NCBI RefSeq assembly: GCF_014356525.2
Contig: NC_052505.1
Span: 47,083,969-47,147,968, forward strand
Origin: Nilaparvata lugens
Lineage: Eukaryota; Arthropoda; Insecta; Hemiptera; Delphacidae
DNA length: 64,000 bases
Direction: 5' to 3'
Shown here: positions 60,291-64,000 of the stretch, piece by piece
Layout: each line of letters starts with the position of its first letter
Numbering within the stretch: the stretch's first letter is position 1
Program-made: the position numbers and the translations under genes
Notes under the pieces: generated by a model
Databases searched by the model: none
Told to the model about the DNA's origin: nothing
Seen by the model: only the letters and a program-made list of their open reading frames with translations

Positions 60291-61258
60291 TCAAACAAAA
60301 TGATTCATCAATCTGAAAAATACATTTGTAAAACTAAACACTTTTTCAATCCAGAAAATAAAAATTCGGTATGTGCTTATACAGGGTGATTCATAATTAT
60401 GGTAAAATAATTTAATACGTGATAGTAGAGGTAAAAATGAGAGAAAATGTTCTCATAAACATATATCCATAAACGCTCCATTAGCGAGCTATACAGGGTG
60501 AAAGATTTCGCCCGGAATTCAGTTCCTCTGGTGAAATACACCGATGCTGAATTGTTTGGGGACTAGTTTTTGAAAAACTTATGCTGGATTCATATGAAAA
60601 AATATCTGAAAAATTGAATAAAACTAGTCTGGAAGCTGTAGTGAGAGTAGTTTTTGAGAAAAAAGTTGAAATATGCAAAAAATCTAAGTAGAAAAATACA
60701 GACTTCTACGTTTGATGCCCAATAACTTTCTTCAATGACCAGTAAACAAATAATTTTTCGCTATAAAAATTGTAGAGAATTCAATTCTGAAAAGTATCAT
60801 GTAAGCTGTGTGAACTAAATTCAAATGAAATGTATTCTTATGTAGTACATTACACCACAAAATTTCGCTGTTTTATGAGGAGAGAACTAATAACTCATAG
60901 GTTGAAGCTGATTGCAAAGAAAACATGGATTTTAATAACAGCTGATTTATTTTGTTTCAAATGAAAAAATATTTGAAAGAAATTTTCAGCTAAAAATTAT
61001 TTTCAGAAATATTTTACCTCACTGTTGAACAAAACAACAAACTGTTAGCTGCGTACTCATACTCGCGCTTCCAACCCGCACCGAGCAAGCTCCTCCCTCG
61101 TACCGCCCTCGTACCGCCCTCGTACCACCATCGAACCACAGTCGCACCGCCCACGCACCCATCATGAACGTTACGGAAGATGTTAGATCTTCTCCCGTCC
61201 CCGGTCGAACCACAGTTGCTCCCCGGTCGATCATCAATCGCTCTGCTGGAGTGTTTTT

Positions 61259-61396
61259 ACTTTCCTTGCCCTATTACCATAGGTAAGGAAAGTATTGCTT
61301 TCCGAAGAAGATTAAGGTGGATTTCTTAATTCTAAATTTCTATACGTTTTAAGGCAAGGTCCCCTGAGTCCAAAAAAGTGGTTTTTGGGTATTGGT

Positions 61397-61443
<47 letters not shown>

Positions 61444-61447
61444 GTGT

Positions 61448-61492
<45 letters not shown>

Positions 61493-61578
61493 GTGTCCGT
61501 GTGTGTCCGTGTGTGTGTGTGTGTGTGTGCGTGTGTGTCCGTGTGTGTCCGTGTGTGTGTGTGGTGTGTGTGTGGTGT

Positions 61579-61648
<70 letters not shown>

Positions 61649-61666
61649 TGTGTGTGTGTGTTGTGT

Positions 61667-61718
<52 letters not shown>

Positions 61719-61749
61719 TGTATGTATGTATGTGTGCGTGTGCGCGCGC

Positions 61750-61782
<33 letters not shown>

Positions 61783-61823
61783 GTGTGTGTGTGTGTGTGT
61801 GGTGTGTGTGTGGTGTGTGGGTG

Positions 61824-61854
<31 letters not shown>

Positions 61855-62533
61855 TGTGTGTGTGTGAGTGTGTGTGTGTGTGAGTGTATATGTGTCTGTG
61901 TACACGATATCTCATCTCCCAATCAACGGAATGACTTGAATTTGAAACTTGAGGTCCTTACAATATAAGGATACGACACGAACAATTTCGATCAAATGCA
62001 ATTCAAGATGGCGGCTAAAATGGCAAAAATGTTGTCAAAAACAGGGTTTTTCGCGATTTTCTCAAAAACGGCTCCAACGATTTCGATTAAATTCATACCA
62101 AAAATAGTAATTGATAAGCTCTATCAACTGCCACAAGTCTCATATCTGTTAAAATTTCAGGAGTTCCGCCCCATCTATGCAAAGTTCGATTTTAGATTCC
62201 CAATTATTATCAGGCTTAAGATAAAATTTAAACAAAAAATTTTGAGTGGAAAAGATTAAGCATGAAAATCTCTACAATAATTAATGTTCAGTAAGATTTC
62301 CACCTAAAATTGAAAATAAGCACGAAATTCCAGAAAATGTTATTATTTCAATTGCAAGCTGTTGGCAACTGTTGATTCTATCAAATGATTCACTATGAAG
62401 AGATAGCCGACCTCGTATGTCTCCAGCTTTATTGTCCTGTCACCAGCTGGCTCAGATCTTTGTTTATAAGTAGACTTGAGATGCGCGTGCACACTAGCGT
62501 CAGGTGATCAATTATCATAACGGCAAGGAAAGT
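61259..62533. mobile_element. ACTTTCCTTGCC repeat family, full-length copy nested in the mariner-like element
   Basis: Starts ACTTTCCTTGCC and ends with the exact inverse GGCAAGGAAAGT, a 12-bp perfect terminal repeat. It is non-coding and contains the long GT tract and the CGCGATTTTCTCAAAAACGG module seen in the other copies. No target duplication was recognised. Confidence 0.7.
61397..61901. repeat. (GT)n tract of about 500 bp
   Basis: Interrupted GT repeat with GGTGTG, CCGTGTG and GCGCGC variants. It creates long artificial VCVCV or THTHT open frames on both strands in all phases; none is a gene. Confidence 0.97.
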
Positions 62534-62614
62534 TGTGTGAGTGCGCCACACCAGATTTTTTGATTAATCTATTAAATAGTTATTTGTAACCATTTCACTT
62601 TGCTTTTGTGTTAA

Positions 62615-63728
62615 GTGTTTACTTTTCAAAAAATTGCAGGTAATTTTAGACATTATTCATACTCCGAATTAGCTGACATGCATTTGATGTATGGAATGGG
62701 ACACTGTAATAGTACTGAAGCAAGACGTTTGTATCAAGAGAACTTTCCTAACCGAGTATGTCCAAATTCAAGGTTTTTTGCCACTATTCATCAACGTCTG
62801 TCTGGAACATGTTCTTTGATATCCAAAGAGCACATTTATTCAGACAGACCTCGATCTACTATGACTGTTGAGTTAGAAGAACGAGTTCTTAATGAAATTT
62901 ATGAACATCCAGAGAAGAGCATGAGAGAATTGTCAGTGCAGTTCAATGTCAATCAATCTATCATTTGGAGGATACTAAAAGATCAACAATTACATCCATA
63001 CCACCTTCAGTAATTGCATACTTGCATACTCTATTGCCACGAGACTGTATTCCCCGTGCTGGTATTTGCCAATGGTTTTTAGAAGAACTTGTTAACCCAA
63101 ACTTTTTAACAACCGTTTCATTCACTGACAAGGCACACTTCACAAGAACAGCTATCGTTAACGTCCACAACCAACATATTTGAGCAGATGAGAATCCTCA
63201 TGCCATCAAACCTAATCTTCCACAACATCAGTTTTCAATAAACATTTGGGCAGGAATCATAGGAGATCATCCACTTCTGTTCGAGCTTCCTCCCAGGCTT
63301 AAAGGCATAATCTACTTAAACTTTTTGAGAGAGGAGCTATATTTATCTTACTTGAAGATGTACCTCTCCAGTTGCGCCAAAACATTTGGCTTATGCATGA
63401 TGGAGCTGCAGCACACTTCAGTGTTGCTGTTCGTGAACACCTGAATCACAGCTTTCCAAATCAATGGATAGGCCGAGGTGGGCCAGTACCATGGCCAGCT
63501 AGGTCACCAAACTTAAATCCTTTGAATTTTTATCTTTGGGGACACTTGAAAACCTTAGTATAGAATACTCCGATTGATACCATTGAAGAACTCCGATTAA
63601 GGATTTTGAACGGAATAGAAATGATAAAGCAGACTGGAATATTTGAACGGGTCCTACAATCGATGAGAAGACGTCTGAACATAATACGCATTCAGAACAA
63701 CGGAGGTCACTTTGAACATCATATTTAG
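62615..63728 (+). pseudogene. Mariner-superfamily transposase pseudogene (DUF4817 helix-turn-helix, DD41D-like)
   Basis: The first frame (62615-63013) holds the N-terminal helix-turn-helix: YSELADMHLMYGMGHCNSTE, RLYQENFPNRVCPNSRFF, and ELSVQFNVNQSIIWRIL. The frame changes near 63000; the next reads CQWFLEELVNPN and FTDKAHFTR (first catalytic D), with TGA where a conserved W is expected (63181-63183). The third frame (63372-63563) has QNIWLMHDGAAAHFSV (second D) and GRGGPVPWPARSPNLNPLNF. The third catalytic residue, expected D in NPLDF, is N, 41 residues after the second D. A TAG follows KTLV. The C-terminus NNGGHFEHH ends at 63728. Multiple frame breaks and the D-to-N change show it is dead. 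Confidence 0.9.
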
Positions 63729-64000
63729 TCTTTTGGTTTGAGTCTAATGTCATTTAGATATGTTACTTTCATATAAAAATATAACTTTTAATACAAAACC
63801 CAATATTTTATTTGCAATCAGCTACAACCTATAAGTAGTTATCAGTTCTCTCCTCATAAAACAGCAAATTTTTGTGGTGTAATGTACTACATAAGAATAC
63901 ATTTTATTCAACTTTTATTCAAATTTAGTTTACACAGCTTACATGATTCTTTTCAGAATTAAATTCTTTACAATTTTTATTGTGAAAAGTTCACTGGTTA

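Larger units (their letters stand above)
60381..64000 (+). mobile_element. Mariner-superfamily (DUF4817-type) element with very long inverted repeats, cut by the window end
   Basis: The left terminal repeat starts ACAGGGTGATTCATAATTAT at 60381; another ACAGGGTG at 60493 leaves the outer end ambiguous. It extends to about 60930. The inverted partner begins at about 63805 and runs off the window: 63805-64000 mirrors about 60750-60930. Terminal repeats of ~0.45-0.55 kb are unusually long. The interior contains a nested repeat (61259-62533) and a transposase pseudogene (62615-63728). Confidence 0.8.

Noticed and set aside
61312..61968. Several 160-197 codon open frames on both strands
   Set aside because: All are read-through of the GT/CA tract (VCVCV or THTHT strings). 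The same DNA gives open frames in every phase, so none is a gene.

Overview
This is a eukaryotic, AT-rich window that looks like an insect genome. The protein signals and the repeat set are compatible with a hemipteran such as a planthopper, but that assignment is inference. The only convincing host gene is a fragment of a two-Ig-domain cell-surface protein of the dpr family, most like dpr12 as I remember it. It lies on the + strand as three in-frame exons (3686-3847, 43331-43465, 49842-50055), joined by phase-compatible introns of about 39.5 kb and 6.4 kb. Its signal peptide, first Ig strands and C-terminal tail exon are not visible and probably lie outside the window.

Almost everything else is transposable-element sequence, much of it inside the dpr introns. 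In order: a 5'-truncated LINE with an 11-bp target duplication (896-2372); a small MITE (2822-3114); a CR1/Jockey-like LINE relic (6340-7250); a second 5'-truncated LINE on the minus strand, also with an 11-bp duplication (9621-12051); a decayed mariner-like element (13212-14300); and an 8.5-kb LTR element without coding capacity (14564-23103). The LTR element has 2.2-kb LTRs, a GATG duplication and a purine tract. It sits in an older ~2-kb repeat whose second copy (31720-33680) preserves the unoccupied site. Then come a hairpin element (24867-25185), Helitron-like ends, an inverted copy of the mariner-like terminal repeat (28795-29352), and a cluster of one repeat family (34560-37450) carrying a ~670-bp AAACATTT array between ~345-bp inverted arms. 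These are followed by a LINE tail fragment with a GAA tract (37505-37962), two head-to-head tRNA-derived SINEs (38087-38540), a MITE (38820-39307) and LINE 3' ends (40610-41655).

The second dpr intron holds a complete but inactivated hAT transposon (46192-49591) with an exact 8-bp duplication. After the last dpr exon come a GC-rich inverted-repeat element (52389-52575), a second large hairpin (53573-54164), a 215-bp tandem duplication (58217-58646) and a mariner-superfamily element with very long inverted repeats (from 60381 or 60493 to beyond the window end). That element has itself been invaded by a 1.3-kb repeat carrying a ~500-bp GT tract.

No rRNA, tRNA, CRISPR or operon-like gene set was seen. 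I found no new multi-gene system. The most interesting material is the non-coding LTR element with its fossil empty site, the array-bearing palindrome, and evidence that single-base homopolymer differences may be assembly errors. All boundaries were read by eye; none was aligned by program.
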